A stretch of DNA of 32,798 bases from Actinophytocola sp. (GCA_009377475.1 WHTY01000055.1:1-32798), one strand, 5' to 3'. Counted from the stretch's first letter, positions 1 to 10,660 are shown. The notes: a model not told the origin generated them from the letters alone. A program made the numbers and translations.

Positions 1-2477
<2,477 letters not shown>

Positions 2478-2502
2478 GCGAGACCCGGTTCCGTGCGCGC
2501 GT

Positions 2503-3003
2503 ATGAGCAAACGCCCTGACACACCCGGCGCCGATGACCCCGGCGCCGGGCGGCGGCTCGCCGTCGACGTCGGATCGGTGCGTGTAGGTATCGCGCTGAG
2601 TGACCCTTCCCCTATGCTAGCGACACCGCTTGTCACCCTTTCGCGTGATACTGATGCGGACAGTGACATCGAACAGGTGGTGCGGCTCGTGGCCGAGCAC
2701 GACGTGGTCGAGGTGATCGTCGGGTTACCTCGGACACTGCGGAATCGGCACGGCGCGGCGGCGGAGACCGCTGTCGGCTACGCGGACCGGCTACGGGAGC
2801 GGCTGGGCGCGGTCCCGGTGCGGCTCGCGGACGAGCGGTTGAGCACGGTAAGTGCGACCAAGATGTTGTCTGATAGAGGTGTCAAGGGTCGTAAGCAACG
2901 CGCTGTCGTCGATCAAGCGGCCGCGGTCGAGATTCTGCAAGGGTGGTTGGATGCACGCGCCGCACGGCGTCGGACAAACGAACTCGGCACGGAAGGCTCC
3001 TAA
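2503..3003 (+). CDS. ruvX: Holliday-junction resolvase-like protein RuvX (YqgF family)
   Basis: A 166-residue RNase H-fold protein of the YqgF/RuvX family. Family members act as putative Holliday-junction resolvases or in 5' pre-16S rRNA maturation. The acidic residues of the fold are present: VDVGSVRVGIALSD near residue 20, the ADERLST motif, and VDQAAAVEILQGWLD at the C terminus. The ATG at 2503 gives a short N-terminal extension before the first strand; no strong ribosome-binding site is visible. The TAA stop abuts the GTG of mltG with no gap. Codon use is less G+C-biased than in the neighbours: it contains a TTA leucine codon at 2725-2727 as well as CTA, GTA and AGA codons. The family call is firm, but the in vivo role is not settled by sequence. 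Confidence 0.93.
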   Translation: MSKRPDTPGADDPGAGRRLAVDVGSVRVGIALSDPSPMLATPLVTLSRDTDADSDIEQVVRLVAEHDVVEVIVGLPRTLRNRHGAAAETAVGYADRLRERLGAVPVRLADERLSTVSATKMLSDRGVKGRKQRAVVDQAAAVEILQGWLDARAARRRTNELGTEGS

Positions 3004-4830
3004 GTGACGGGCCCGTACCGAGGCGACGACGAGCCGGGGCGGCCACCGAGGCCGCCGGGGCACCCGCCGCGCAGGCGCGCGGCCCCACCGCAGCGGCAGC
3101 AGGGCGTGCCACCGGCGGGTGCGCCACGCGGGCAAGCGCCGCCACCACGGCGGGGACGTCCCGCGCCGCCGCCGGGCGCGCCGGAGCCGCCACCGGGCAT
3201 GCCGCCGGAATCCCGACCCGCGCCGCCGGAGCCGCCGCCACGGGGCCGCCGGATGCCGGAGGAGCGCCCGGTGCGCCGTCGCAGGGCAGCGCCGGAACCC
3301 CCGCCCGCGGACGTCCGTCCCCCCGCGCCCGAGCCCGACGCCGAGCGACCGCCGCGTTACCGCCAGGACGAGCCGCGCCCCCGGTTCGAGGGCTTTGAAG
3401 GCTTTGATGGCTACAGCAGCGGCTACCACAGTGGGTACAGCAGCGGATATGCCGCCCGCCCTGACTACGCCGACTACGGCTACGACGAATACGGCGAGTA
3501 CGCCGATTACGGTGCCCACAGTGCCCACGGTGCCCACGATGAGTACGCCGACGACACGCGTGCCGCCGACGTCCCGCCGACCCGTGGCGAGCGCCGTGAG
3601 CGTCCTGAGCGGGAGGGACGCGCCGAACGGCCAGGGACCGAACGGCCAGGGGCCGGGCGGGACCGTCGTCCGCCGTCCCGGCCACCGCGCCGGCCAAGCA
3701 AGGGCGCGCGGATGCGCCGCCGGTTTTTCGGCTGGATCGCCGCGCTGAGCGTCATCGTGGGCCTCGCCGCCGCCATCTGGTTCGGCTCGCAGAAGCTGCT
3801 CGGCTTCGACTACGACGACTACCAGGGCGCTGGCGTCGCCGACGTCGTCATCCAGGTGTCCGATGGCGACACCACCGGCGCGATCGCCGGCACGCTCGCC
3901 GAGGCCGACGTCGTCGCAAGCGAGGAGGCGTTTCTGGCCGCCGCACAGGGCAACACCGAGATCCGCAGCATTCAGCCCGGCTACTACAAGGTGCGCGCGC
4001 AGGCGTCCGGCGCGAACGCGCTGCACGCGTTGCTTGACGAGAATGCCAGGGTCGGACACCTCCAGCTCAAGAGCGGCGGTCAGTTGCAGGACGTCGAGCA
4101 GGGCAACGGCAAACCGATCCTGGGGGTCTTCAGCCAGCTATCGGCGGCGTCGTGCACCAAGCTGGACGGTCAGAGCACCTGCGTGAGCGCTGACCAACTG
4201 AGCAAGGTCGCCGCGAAAGCCGATCTCACCGACCTCGGCGTGCCGAAGTGGCTCGCGCGCGGCGCTGCCAGCGCACCGGCCGACCGGCGGCTGGAAGGCC
4301 TTGTCGCGCCCGGGCTGTACGACGTCAAGCCAGGATCGTCCGCGGAGCAACTGCTCACCGAGGTGCTGAGCAGTTCGGCGTCCCGCTATGAGGCGGCGGG
4401 CCTGCCAGGCGCGGCGAAGAAGACCGGGTACAGCCCGTACGAGGTCGTGGTGATCGCGTCGGTGATCGAGCGGGAAGGCGTCACGAACGACTTCGGCAAG
4501 ATCTCGCGGGTGATCTACAACCGGCTCGACAAGGGCATGCGGCTGGAGATGGACTCCACCATCAACTACGTGCTCGACCAGCCGAACCTGCGCACGTCGA
4601 GCAAGGACCGGGCGAAGGACGGGCCATACAACACCTACCGGAACACGGGCCTGCCGCCGACGCCGATCTCCTCGCCGAGCACGGACGCGCTGACGGCTGC
4701 GGTGAAACCACCGAACGGGCCGTGGCTGTACTTCGTCCGGTGCGAGAAGAACGGGCTGTCCTGCTTCACGAACACCTACGCGAAGCACAGGGCGAACGTC
4801 GCGGACGCCCAGCGGCGCGGGGTCTGGTGA
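3004..4830 (+). CDS. mltG: Endolytic murein transglycosylase MltG (YceG-like)
   Basis: A 608-residue membrane-anchored lytic transglycosylase that cleaves nascent peptidoglycan glycan strands outside the cell. Residues 1 to about 238 are a very long, Pro/Arg-rich, probably disordered cytoplasmic tail with a Tyr/Gly/Ser patch (YSSGYHSGYSSGY) and an Asp/Tyr/His patch. One transmembrane helix follows at about 241-263, then a LysM-like part and the YceG catalytic domain. The catalytic glutamate is Glu489 in IASVIEREG; the conserved MDSTINYVL and YNTYRNTGLPPTPISSPS segments follow. GTG at 3004 is chosen because it directly follows the ruvX stop. The last bases overlap the aroE start (GTGA). The family is usually about 340-400 residues long, so the tail accounts for the extra length, as in other actinobacteria. 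Confidence 0.95.
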   Translation: MTGPYRGDDEPGRPPRPPGHPPRRRAAPPQRQQGVPPAGAPRGQAPPPRRGRPAPPPGAPEPPPGMPPESRPAPPEPPPRGRRMPEERPVRRRRAAPEPPPADVRPPAPEPDAERPPRYRQDEPRPRFEGFEGFDGYSSGYHSGYSSGYAARPDYADYGYDEYGEYADYGAHSAHGAHDEYADDTRAADVPPTRGERRERPEREGRAERPGTERPGAGRDRRPPSRPPRRPSKGARMRRRFFGWIAALSVIVGLAAAIWFGSQKLLGFDYDDYQGAGVADVVIQVSDGDTTGAIAGTLAEADVVASEEAFLAAAQGNTEIRSIQPGYYKVRAQASGANALHALLDENARVGHLQLKSGGQLQDVEQGNGKPILGVFSQLSAASCTKLDGQSTCVSADQLSKVAAKADLTDLGVPKWLARGAASAPADRRLEGLVAPGLYDVKPGSSAEQLLTEVLSSSASRYEAAGLPGAAKKTGYSPYEVVVIASVIEREGVTNDFGKISRVIYNRLDKGMRLEMDSTINYVLDQPNLRTSSKDRAKDGPYNTYRNTGLPPTPISSPSTDALTAAVKPPNGPWLYFVRCEKNGLSCFTNTYAKHRANVADAQRRGVW

Positions 4831-5705
4831 CCGTGGCTGACTCGGCGGCTGTCGGAACGGCGCGCAAGGCTGCGGTGCTCGGCAAGCCGGTGACGCACTC
4901 GCTGTCCCCGGTGCTGCACCAGGCCGCCTACGACGCGCTGGGCCTGACCGGCTGGACGTACGAACGCCACGAGGTCGACGCCGATGGGCTGGCGGGGTTC
5001 GTGTCCGGGCTCGGCCCGGAGTGGGCAGGACTGTCGGTGACGATGCCGGGCAAGCGCGCGGCACTGGAGTTCGCGACCGAGATGACGCCGCGCGCCGCCG
5101 CCGTGGGTGCCGCGAACACCCTGGTGCCCATCGACGGCGGGTGGCGCGCGGACTGCACCGACGTGGCGGGCGTCGTCGGCGCGCTGCGCGCTGCCGTTGG
5201 GTTCGGCGCTGGCTCGCCTGGCCCCGGTGTCGTCCTCGGTGCCGGAGGCACGGCCGCTGCCGCCGTTGCCGCGTTCGCGGACCTCGGGCTCGCCGAGGTC
5301 CGCATCGTCGCGCGCGATCCCGCTCGTGCCGAGCCGACCGCTGCCGCCGCCCGCGACCTCGGCCTGGACGTCGACGTCGTGCGGTGGTCCGATGTGGACT
5401 GGCGCTCGCTCGCGGAGAAGTCGGCGGCGCTGGTGAGCACGGTGCCGTCGGAGGCGGTGTCCGACCGCATCGCCGACCTGGTGCACGCGCCCTGTCTGCT
5501 GGACGTGATCTACCACCCGTGGCCGACGCCGCTGGCCGCAGCGCGCGAGTCGAGCGGGCGTTCCCTTGCCACCGGCCTCGACATGCTGCTGCACCAGGCG
5601 TTCGGCCAGGTCGAGCAGTTCACCGGGCACGCAGCGCCCCGGGAGGCCATGCGCGACGCCCTGCGCGCCGCCACCGGCGACATCCTGCCGCTGCCGCTGC
5701 GCTGA
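4827..5705 (+). CDS. aroE: Shikimate dehydrogenase
   Basis: NADPH-dependent reduction of 3-dehydroshikimate to shikimate in the cytoplasm, the fourth step of aromatic amino-acid synthesis. The 292-residue product has the substrate-binding HSLSP motif near residue 24, the catalytic-lysine motif SVTMPGK, GAANTLV, the TDVAG aspartate, a Rossmann glycine loop VLGAGGTAAAA, and the C-terminal GLDMLLHQA segment. GTG at 4827 overlaps the mltG stop by four bases, indicating translational coupling; GTG at 4833 is a possible alternative. The aroC-aroK-aroB-aroQ genes lie 3 kb downstream, separated by four other genes. All usual motifs are present. Confidence 0.96.
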   Translation: MTVADSAAVGTARKAAVLGKPVTHSLSPVLHQAAYDALGLTGWTYERHEVDADGLAGFVSGLGPEWAGLSVTMPGKRAALEFATEMTPRAAAVGAANTLVPIDGGWRADCTDVAGVVGALRAAVGFGAGSPGPGVVLGAGGTAAAAVAAFADLGLAEVRIVARDPARAEPTAAAARDLGLDVDVVRWSDVDWRSLAEKSAALVSTVPSEAVSDRIADLVHAPCLLDVIYHPWPTPLAAARESSGRSLATGLDMLLHQAFGQVEQFTGHAAPREAMRDALRAATGDILPLPLR

Positions 5706-5772
5706 GCGGCGCGTTGCCCGCTGCCGCCGGACGCACCTGCGTGCCGAGCCCGCAGCGCCATGACGTGTCGGA

Positions 5773-5778
5773 TAGCGT
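5773..5778 (+). promoter_or_regulatory. Candidate -10 box for a leaderless dehydrogenase mRNA
   Basis: TAGCGT fits the actinobacterial TANNNT -10 consensus and ends 7 nt before the ATG at 5786. Transcription would then start at or next to the start codon. No clear -35 box and no Shine-Dalgarno sequence are visible. This is inferred from spacing only. Confidence 0.35.
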
Positions 5779-5785
5779 GCGGAGC

Positions 5786-6733
5786 ATGCGCATCGCCATC
5801 CTCGATGACTACCAGAACGTGGCCCGGTCCTTCGCCGACTGGGACACGCTCGACGCCGAGATCACCGTCTTCACCGAGCACATCCCGAACCCGGACGACG
5901 TGGTGACCGCCCTCGCCGGGTTCGACGTCGTCGTCGCCATGCGGGAACGCACCCGGTTCTCCGCCGACGTGCTGCGACGACTGCCCGACCTCAAACTGCT
6001 CGTCAGCACCGGCCAGCGGAACGCCGCGATCGACGTCGCGGCGGCGAACGAGCAGGGCATCGTGGTGTCGGGCACCGGCTACGTCCCGCATCCGACGGCC
6101 GAGCACACGTGGGCGCTCATCCTCGCCGCCGCGCGCCACATCCCGGAGGAGGAGCGGGCGGTACGCGACGGCGGCTGGCAACGCACCGTCGGCATGAGCC
6201 TGCACGGCAAGACGCTGGGACTCGTCGGCCTCGGCAGGCTCGGCGCCGCCGTCGCCCGCATTGGCACGGCGTTCGGCATGCACCCGATCGCGTGGAGCCA
6301 GAACCTGACCGACGAACGCGCCGCCGAACACGGAGTGCAAGCGGTCTCGCAGGAGGAACTGCTCCGAACGGCTGACGTCGTCTCCATCCATCTCGTGCTG
6401 TCCAAGCGCACTCGAGGCCTGCTCGGCGCGGACGAACTCGCGCTGATGAAGCCGGGCGCGATCCTCGTCAACACCTCGCGCGGCCCGATCATCGACGAGT
6501 CCGCGCTGATCGACGCCGTCACGCACGGCGGGATTCGCGCCGCGCTCGACGTCTACGACACCGAACCGCTGCCCGTGGACCACCCGATCCGGCAGGCGCC
6601 CAACACGGTGCTGACCCCGCACATCGGGTACGTCGCCGACGACGTCTACCGGGTCTTCTTCGAGGACGCCGTCGAGGACATCGCCGCGTTCGCGGCAGGA
6701 GAGCCGGTGCGCGTGATGTCGCCGCCGCAGTAA
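5786..6733 (+). CDS. D-isomer-specific 2-hydroxyacid dehydrogenase family protein
   Basis: A 315-residue NAD(P)-dependent oxidoreductase of the D-2-hydroxyacid dehydrogenase superfamily (phosphoglycerate dehydrogenase and glyoxylate/hydroxypyruvate reductase relatives). The nucleotide-binding loop is VGLGRLGAAVARIG (about 148-160). The catalytic Arg is in NTSRGPIID (Arg232), the Glu in DVYDTEPLP (Glu260), and the His in LTPHIGYV (His279). It has no ACT or other C-terminal regulatory domain, so it is not a full-length SerA. The substrate cannot be read from the sequence. It starts at ATG 5786; TAGCGT seven bases upstream suggests a leaderless transcript. It is convergent with the hydrolase gene to its right. 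Confidence 0.9.
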   Translation: MRIAILDDYQNVARSFADWDTLDAEITVFTEHIPNPDDVVTALAGFDVVVAMRERTRFSADVLRRLPDLKLLVSTGQRNAAIDVAAANEQGIVVSGTGYVPHPTAEHTWALILAAARHIPEEERAVRDGGWQRTVGMSLHGKTLGLVGLGRLGAAVARIGTAFGMHPIAWSQNLTDERAAEHGVQAVSQEELLRTADVVSIHLVLSKRTRGLLGADELALMKPGAILVNTSRGPIIDESALIDAVTHGGIRAALDVYDTEPLPVDHPIRQAPNTVLTPHIGYVADDVYRVFFEDAVEDIAAFAAGEPVRVMSPPQ

Positions 6734-6747
6734 CGACCCGAAGGTCG
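6734..6747. terminator. Candidate bidirectional hairpin between convergent genes
   Basis: CGACC and GGTCG flank a CGAA loop directly after the dehydrogenase stop codon and just beyond the 3' end of the minus-strand hydrolase. A second short inverted repeat, GCACC/GGTGC, lies at 6749-6768. Neither has a strong T-run. The placement between convergent genes supports a terminator, but the stems are short. Confidence 0.35.
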
Positions 6748-6758
6748 GGCACCAAAAA

Positions 6759-7571
6759 CTACCGGTGCTCGGCCAGCACGGCGTCGGTGAACTCCGGCCA
6801 CACCTCGGCCGCCCACGGCCCGAAGTCGCGGTCGGTCAGCGCCGCGCAGGCCAGCCCAGCGTCGGGGTCGACCCACAGGAACGTCCCGGACTGTCCGAAG
6901 TGGCCGAACGTGCGCGGCGAGCTGGCCGAACCGGTCCAGTGTGGACTCTTGCCGTCACGGATCTCGAAGCCAAGGCCCCAGTCGTTCGGCTTCTGGTGGC
7001 CGAAGCCGGGCAGCACGCCGTTGAGTCCGGGGTGCACCACCGTGGTCGCCTCGGCCAGGGTGGACACGTCCAGCAACGTCGGCCGCTGCAGCTCGGCCGC
7101 GAACCGCGTCAAGTCGTCCACAGTGGACACGGCGTCCGCGCCGGGGGAGCCCTGCAGCTCCGTCGCCATCATCGACAACGGCGTCAGCAGCGCTTCCTGC
7201 TGGTAGCGCGCGAACTCGATCCCGGCGGCCTCGCTGAGCGCGTCGGCGAGCTGCTCGAACCCGGCCGACGAGTAGAGCCGCCGGTTGCGTGGCTCGGCGA
7301 CCACCTTGTGCTGGCTGAACGCCAGCCCCGACGTGTGGGCGAGCAGATCCCGCACCGTCGCGCCCGCCGGACCTGCGGGGGAGTCGAGCTCGAACGCGCC
7401 TTCCTCGATCGCGATCAACGTCGTGTAGGCGGTGAGCAGCTTCGTCACCGACGCGAGCGGGAACACCCGATGCTGGTCGCCGTAGCTGCCGACGACCGTG
7501 CCGTCGGCGCTGATCACGGCCATCGCCGCGTGGTCGACGGGCCACTGCTCGATCAACGTGACGCTCTGCAT
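6759..7571 (-). CDS. Serine hydrolase of the beta-lactamase/penicillin-binding fold
   Basis: A 270-residue protein of the class C beta-lactamase-like (CubicO/AmpC-type) serine hydrolase family. The nucleophile motif SxxK is SVTK (Ser41, Lys44), the YxN-equivalent is Tyr100-Ser-Ser, and a C-terminal HFGQSGT motif matches the third active-site element. No signal peptide or transmembrane segment is visible, which points to a cytoplasmic esterase or peptidase rather than a secreted beta-lactamase. The start MQSVTLIEQ is placed at the ATG read from 7571. The frame stays open for 47 more codons upstream, but that part is Arg/Cys-rich and includes an array of 7-bp repeats, so it looks non-coding. 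The substrate is unknown. Confidence 0.85.
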   Translation of the reverse strand: MQSVTLIEQWPVDHAAMAVISADGTVVGSYGDQHRVFPLASVTKLLTAYTTLIAIEEGAFELDSPAGPAGATVRDLLAHTSGLAFSQHKVVAEPRNRRLYSSAGFEQLADALSEAAGIEFARYQQEALLTPLSMMATELQGSPGADAVSTVDDLTRFAAELQRPTLLDVSTLAEATTVVHPGLNGVLPGFGHQKPNDWGLGFEIRDGKSPHWTGSASSPRTFGHFGQSGTFLWVDPDAGLACAALTDRDFGPWAAEVWPEFTDAVLAEHR

Positions 7572-7819
7572 CCCATCCTCGCTCGTCGGGTTTCGGTGAT
7601 CGATCGGATCACCCGTCGTCCGTACTCTTCCAGTCGCGGCGCACGGTCGCGCGCACCGGCCTGCGCCAGGTGACGCGCATCGCGCATCGCGCATCGACGT
7701 AGCGCAATCCACGCTGGCGTGGTCACCGAATAGTGAGTAGACACGGTGCGCGAGTGGTGCTGGCCACTACCGCGCGTCATGCTAATGCCGACTTGTACCA
7801 CCGATCGAAGGGCCGGGCT
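7572..7819. other. Divergent intergenic region with a 7-bp triplicate
   Basis: This gap holds the promoters of the minus-strand hydrolase and the plus-strand membrane gene. CGCGCAT occurs three times in tandem at 7674-7694. No convincing -35/-10 pair, operator or small gene was recognised. Confidence 0.5.
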
Positions 7820-8203
7820 ATGTCGCTGTTGATCCGCCTGTTCGCCGCCGTCTCCCTCCTGGGGGTGGGCATCGTGCACCTGGTCGGGTGGTTCGACTGG
7901 GCGCGCGACACCTCGGTCGTCGGCCCGTTGTTCCTGCTCAACGCCGTCGCGGCGGTGGTACTCGCGATCGCGGTCGTGGTGTGGCGGCACTGGCTGGCCG
8001 GCCTGGCGACGCTCGGCTTCGGCGCGGCCACCCTCGGCGCCTACGTGATGTCGCTGACCGTGGGCTTCTTCGGTGTGCAGGAGCAGTTCCGGACGGCGCT
8101 GGAAGTGTGGGGCGTGGTCACCGACGTCGCCTGCATCCTCGCGGGTGCCATGGTGATTATGACCCACCAATGGCACCAACGTCGGGTCAATTCGCCGAAT
8201 TGA
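7820..8203 (+). CDS. Small four-helix integral membrane protein, function unknown
   Basis: A 127-residue hydrophobic protein with four predicted membrane segments, at about residues 5-23, 33-54, 58-80 and 97-113. A hydrophilic loop containing QEQFRTALEV lies before the last helix, and the tail is short and basic (HQWHQRRVNSPN). No enzyme motif is visible and I do not recognise a specific family. ATG at 7820 is chosen because the upstream in-frame extension is not hydrophobic and has no ribosome-binding site. The stop codon lies inside a perfect 23-bp palindrome. The gene is divergent from the hydrolase and 68 bp before the prepilin peptidase; nothing in the context suggests a role. Confidence 0.75.
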   Translation: MSLLIRLFAAVSLLGVGIVHLVGWFDWARDTSVVGPLFLLNAVAAVVLAIAVVVWRHWLAGLATLGFGAATLGAYVMSLTVGFFGVQEQFRTALEVWGVVTDVACILAGAMVIMTHQWHQRRVNSPN

Positions 8204-8206
8204 CCC
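8184..8206. repeat. Perfect palindrome with 11-bp arms over a stop codon
   Basis: GGGTCAATTCG and CGAATTGACCC are perfect inverted repeats around a single C (8195). The TGA stop of the membrane gene (8201-8203) lies in the right arm. A direct repeat TGACCCACCAA occurs at 8160-8170 and 8201-8211. It could form a 10-bp hairpin and act as a terminator without a U-tract, or be an operator for the gene downstream. Confidence 0.6.
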
Positions 8207-8271
8207 ACCAACGCTTCCACTCGCACAGGAAGTGATTGCGCAGGTCAGCGCGACCGGCCAGCGTAGATGGC

Positions 8272-8832
8272 ATGACGTCGAACGCCGGTTACCAGCTCGC
8301 TGCCATCACCGCCCTGCTCGGCTGCGTCGCGCTCCGCTGGGTCTCGGACGCGCTGCCCGCGTGGTGGCTGCCCGTGCCGATCGCGGTCACCCTGCTCGGG
8401 GTGCCGCTCGCCGCGATCGACCTCCGGCAACGCCGACTGCCCAACGCACTCACCCTGTCCGCCATCGGCGTGGTCGGCTGCGCCCTGCTCGCGGTGGCGG
8501 CCGGTGCGGGCACTCCAGCCGTGCTGAGCGCCGCCGCCTGGGGCGGGGTGGGCCTCACCTCGGCGCATCTCGCGGTGCACCTGGCCGCGCCGGGTTCGCT
8601 CGGCGGTGGTGACGTCAAACTTGCCACCAGCGTCGGGGCGGTCCTCGGCGTCGTCGGCTGGCAGGCGGTGCTGCTCGGCACGCTGCTGGCGTCGAGTGCG
8701 GCGTTCCTGCTGGGCATGGCGGCGCGCATCCTGCGAAGACCCGCGTGGCGCGACGGTGTGCCGTACGGGCCCGGTTTGCTGGCGGCGACGTGGGTGATCG
8801 CGGTGTTTCCCGGGCAGTGGTCATGGGCCTGA
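8272..8832 (+). CDS. Short prepilin peptidase (A24 family aspartic protease)
   Basis: A 186-residue integral membrane aspartic protease of the type IV prepilin leader-peptidase family. The first catalytic Asp is Asp50 in AIDLRQRRLPN and the second is Asp114 in the GGGD motif (GGGDVKLATS). Hydrophobic segments surround both. The N-terminal methyltransferase domain of the long enzymes is absent, as is common for actinobacterial tad-type enzymes. No pilin or tad genes are in the window, so its substrate is elsewhere. A homologue sits in the same aroE-aroC neighbourhood in mycobacteria (the Rv2551c position). The start at ATG 8272 follows a short gap after the membrane gene. Confidence 0.85.
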   Translation: MTSNAGYQLAAITALLGCVALRWVSDALPAWWLPVPIAVTLLGVPLAAIDLRQRRLPNALTLSAIGVVGCALLAVAAGAGTPAVLSAAAWGGVGLTSAHLAVHLAAPGSLGGGDVKLATSVGAVLGVVGWQAVLLGTLLASSAAFLLGMAARILRRPAWRDGVPYGPGLLAATWVIAVFPGQWSWA

Positions 8833-8856
8833 TCTGCCGCGCGGAAGGCGCCATGA

Positions 8857-8862
8857 CAAAAT
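8857..8862 (+). promoter_or_regulatory. Candidate -10 box for leaderless aroC
   Basis: CAAAAT ends six bases before the aroC GTG, the spacing expected if the mRNA begins at the start codon. There is no Shine-Dalgarno sequence before aroC. The -35 region (near 8834) does not match a consensus, so this is a weak inference. Confidence 0.3.
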
Positions 8863-8868
8863 CTCCTG

Positions 8869-10062
8869 GTGTTGCGCTGGATAACCGCAGGAGAATCGCA
8901 CGGTCCGAGCCTCGCTGGCGTCATGGAAGGCATGGTCGCCGGTGTGGAGATCACCACAGCGGACCTAGGCGAGCAGTTGGCCCGCAGGCGGCTCGGCTTC
9001 GGCAGGAGCCCGCGCATGGGCTTCGAAACCGACGCCGTCGAGTTCACCGGTGGCGTCCGCCACGGCCGCACCCAGGGTGGCCCGATCTCGGTGCACATCA
9101 CCAACGCCGAGTGGCCCAAGTGGGAGAAGGTCATGGCCGCCGACCCGGTCGACGAGTCCGAGCTGGCTGGTCTCGCCCGCAACGACCCGCTGACCCGTCC
9201 CCGGCCCGGCCATGCGGACCTCCCTGGCATGCTCAAGTACGGCTTCGACGAGGCCCGCCCCGTGCTGGAACGCGCCAGCGCGCGGGAGACGGCGACCCGC
9301 ACCGCGCTCGGCACGGTCGCGCGGGCGTTCCTGCGGCAGTTGCTCGACATCGAGATCATCAGCCACGTGGTGAGCATCGGCGGCGCGGAGGCCCCGGACG
9401 GCCCGCTGCCGACCCCGGCCGACCTCGCCGCGATCGACGAGAACCCGGTGCGCGCCTTCGACCCCGACGGCGCGGCAGCGATGATCGCCGAGGTCGACGC
9501 CGTGCGGAAGGCGGGCGACACCGTGGGCGGCGTCATCGAGGTCATCGCCTACGGCCTGCCGCCGGGTCTCGGCTCCCACGTGCACTGGGACCGCAGGTTG
9601 GACGCCCGGCTGTCCGGCGCGCTGATGGGCGTGCAGGCGATGAAGGGCGTCGAGGTCGGCGACGGCTTCACCACCGCGCGCCGGTGGGGAAGCAAGGCGC
9701 ACGACGAGATCGACCTCGGCACCGGCCCCGCCGGGGTGACGCGGCGCTCGAACCGCGCCGGTGGCCTGGAAGGCGGCATCACCAACGGCGAGCCGGTGCG
9801 AGTGCGGGTCGCGATGAAACCGATCTCCACGGTGCCGCGTGCGCTGGCCACCGTCGACGTCGAGAGCAAGGAACCCGCGGTCGCGATCCACCAGCGCTCC
9901 GACGTGTGCGCGGTGCCGAGGGCCGGAGTCGTGCTGGAGTCGGTGGTCGCGCTGGTGCTCGCGGAGGCGGCGCTGGAGAAGTTCGGCGGCGACTCGCTCG
10001 CGGAGACGTCCCGCAACGCGACGTCGTACCTCGACGGGTTGAACGAGTGGTGGTCACGCTGA
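8869..10062 (+). CDS. aroC: Chorismate synthase
   Basis: Converts 5-enolpyruvylshikimate 3-phosphate to chorismate using reduced FMN, the last shikimate-pathway step. The 397-residue product has the N-terminal ITAGESHG signature, RRLGFGRSPRM, the HGRTQGGPI loop, RPGHADLPG with KYGFDEARPVLERASARETA, GGLEGGITNG and the C-terminal VCAVPRAGVVLE. Length and motifs are normal for the family. GTG at 8869 gives the conserved MLRWITAGESHG start; no ribosome-binding site precedes it. aroK follows after 70 bp, and aroK, aroB and aroQ then overlap each other. Confidence 0.98.
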   Translation: MLRWITAGESHGPSLAGVMEGMVAGVEITTADLGEQLARRRLGFGRSPRMGFETDAVEFTGGVRHGRTQGGPISVHITNAEWPKWEKVMAADPVDESELAGLARNDPLTRPRPGHADLPGMLKYGFDEARPVLERASARETATRTALGTVARAFLRQLLDIEIISHVVSIGGAEAPDGPLPTPADLAAIDENPVRAFDPDGAAAMIAEVDAVRKAGDTVGGVIEVIAYGLPPGLGSHVHWDRRLDARLSGALMGVQAMKGVEVGDGFTTARRWGSKAHDEIDLGTGPAGVTRRSNRAGGLEGGITNGEPVRVRVAMKPISTVPRALATVDVESKEPAVAIHQRSDVCAVPRAGVVLESVVALVLAEAALEKFGGDSLAETSRNATSYLDGLNEWWSR

Positions 10063-10119
10063 CGCGGCGACCACCACACGGCACGCCCGCCGGTACGCGG
10101 CGGACGTGAGGCGACCGGC

Positions 10120-10125
10120 TACGGT
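10120..10125 (+). promoter_or_regulatory. Candidate -10 box for leaderless aroK
   Basis: TACGGT fits TANNNT and ends seven bases before the GTG at 10133. It would give an internal promoter for aroK-aroB-aroQ with an mRNA starting at about the start codon. No -35 match was found. Confidence 0.35.
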
Positions 10126-10132
10126 GAGTGCC

Positions 10133-10660
10133 GTGACCGAACCCAATCCCAAGGCAGTACTGATCGGCCCGCCAGGATCGGGCAAGAGCACCGTAGGTCG
10201 GTTGCTGGCCGAGCGGCTCGGCTGCGCGTTCACCGACGCCGACGCGGATGTCGAGGCGGCGGAGGGCCGCCGCATCTCGGACATCTTCACCGAGGACGGC
10301 GAACCGTACTTCCGCGAGGTGGAGGAGCGGGTCATCGCTGAAAGGCTGGACCGCCACGACGGCGTGTTCTCGCTCGGCGGTGGCGCGGTGCTCTCGGCGG
10401 TGACGCGGAAACGCCTCGCCGGGCACACCGTCGTGTTCCTGAACGTCGGCCTGACCGTCGGCATGCGGCGTACCGGGCTGTCCACCGCCCGGCCGCTGCT
10501 CGCGGGCGTGAACCCGCGCGCGACGTTCAAGACGCTGCTCGCCGAGCGGCTGCCGCTGTACCGGGAGGTCGCCACGATCGAGGTCGACACCGACGAGCGC
10601 ACGCCGGACGAGGTGGTCGACGAGATCCTCATGCTTCACACCAAGGAAGGACAGCGATGA
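10133..10660 (+). CDS. aroK: Shikimate kinase
   Basis: Phosphorylates shikimate to shikimate 3-phosphate with ATP. The 175-residue protein has the Walker A loop GPPGSGKST (12-20), the Asp-rich DADADVE segment (35-41), the shikimate-binding Arg61 in PYFREVEERV, GGGA (82-85), the LID arginine in STARPLL (Arg120) and Arg144 in LYREVA. GTG at 10133 is preferred because TACGGT stands seven bases upstream; GTG at 10124 is in frame and would add three residues. The stop overlaps the aroB start as ATGA, so the two genes are translationally coupled. Confidence 0.97.
   Translation: MTEPNPKAVLIGPPGSGKSTVGRLLAERLGCAFTDADADVEAAEGRRISDIFTEDGEPYFREVEERVIAERLDRHDGVFSLGGGAVLSAVTRKRLAGHTVVFLNVGLTVGMRRTGLSTARPLLAGVNPRATFKTLLAERLPLYREVATIEVDTDERTPDEVVDEILMLHTKEGQR

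Noticed and set aside
2943..4059. Other frames through the MltG N-terminal region on both strands
   Set aside because: The frame continuous with the YceG catalytic domain is the real one; the others are Ala/Arg/Gly low-complexity translations.
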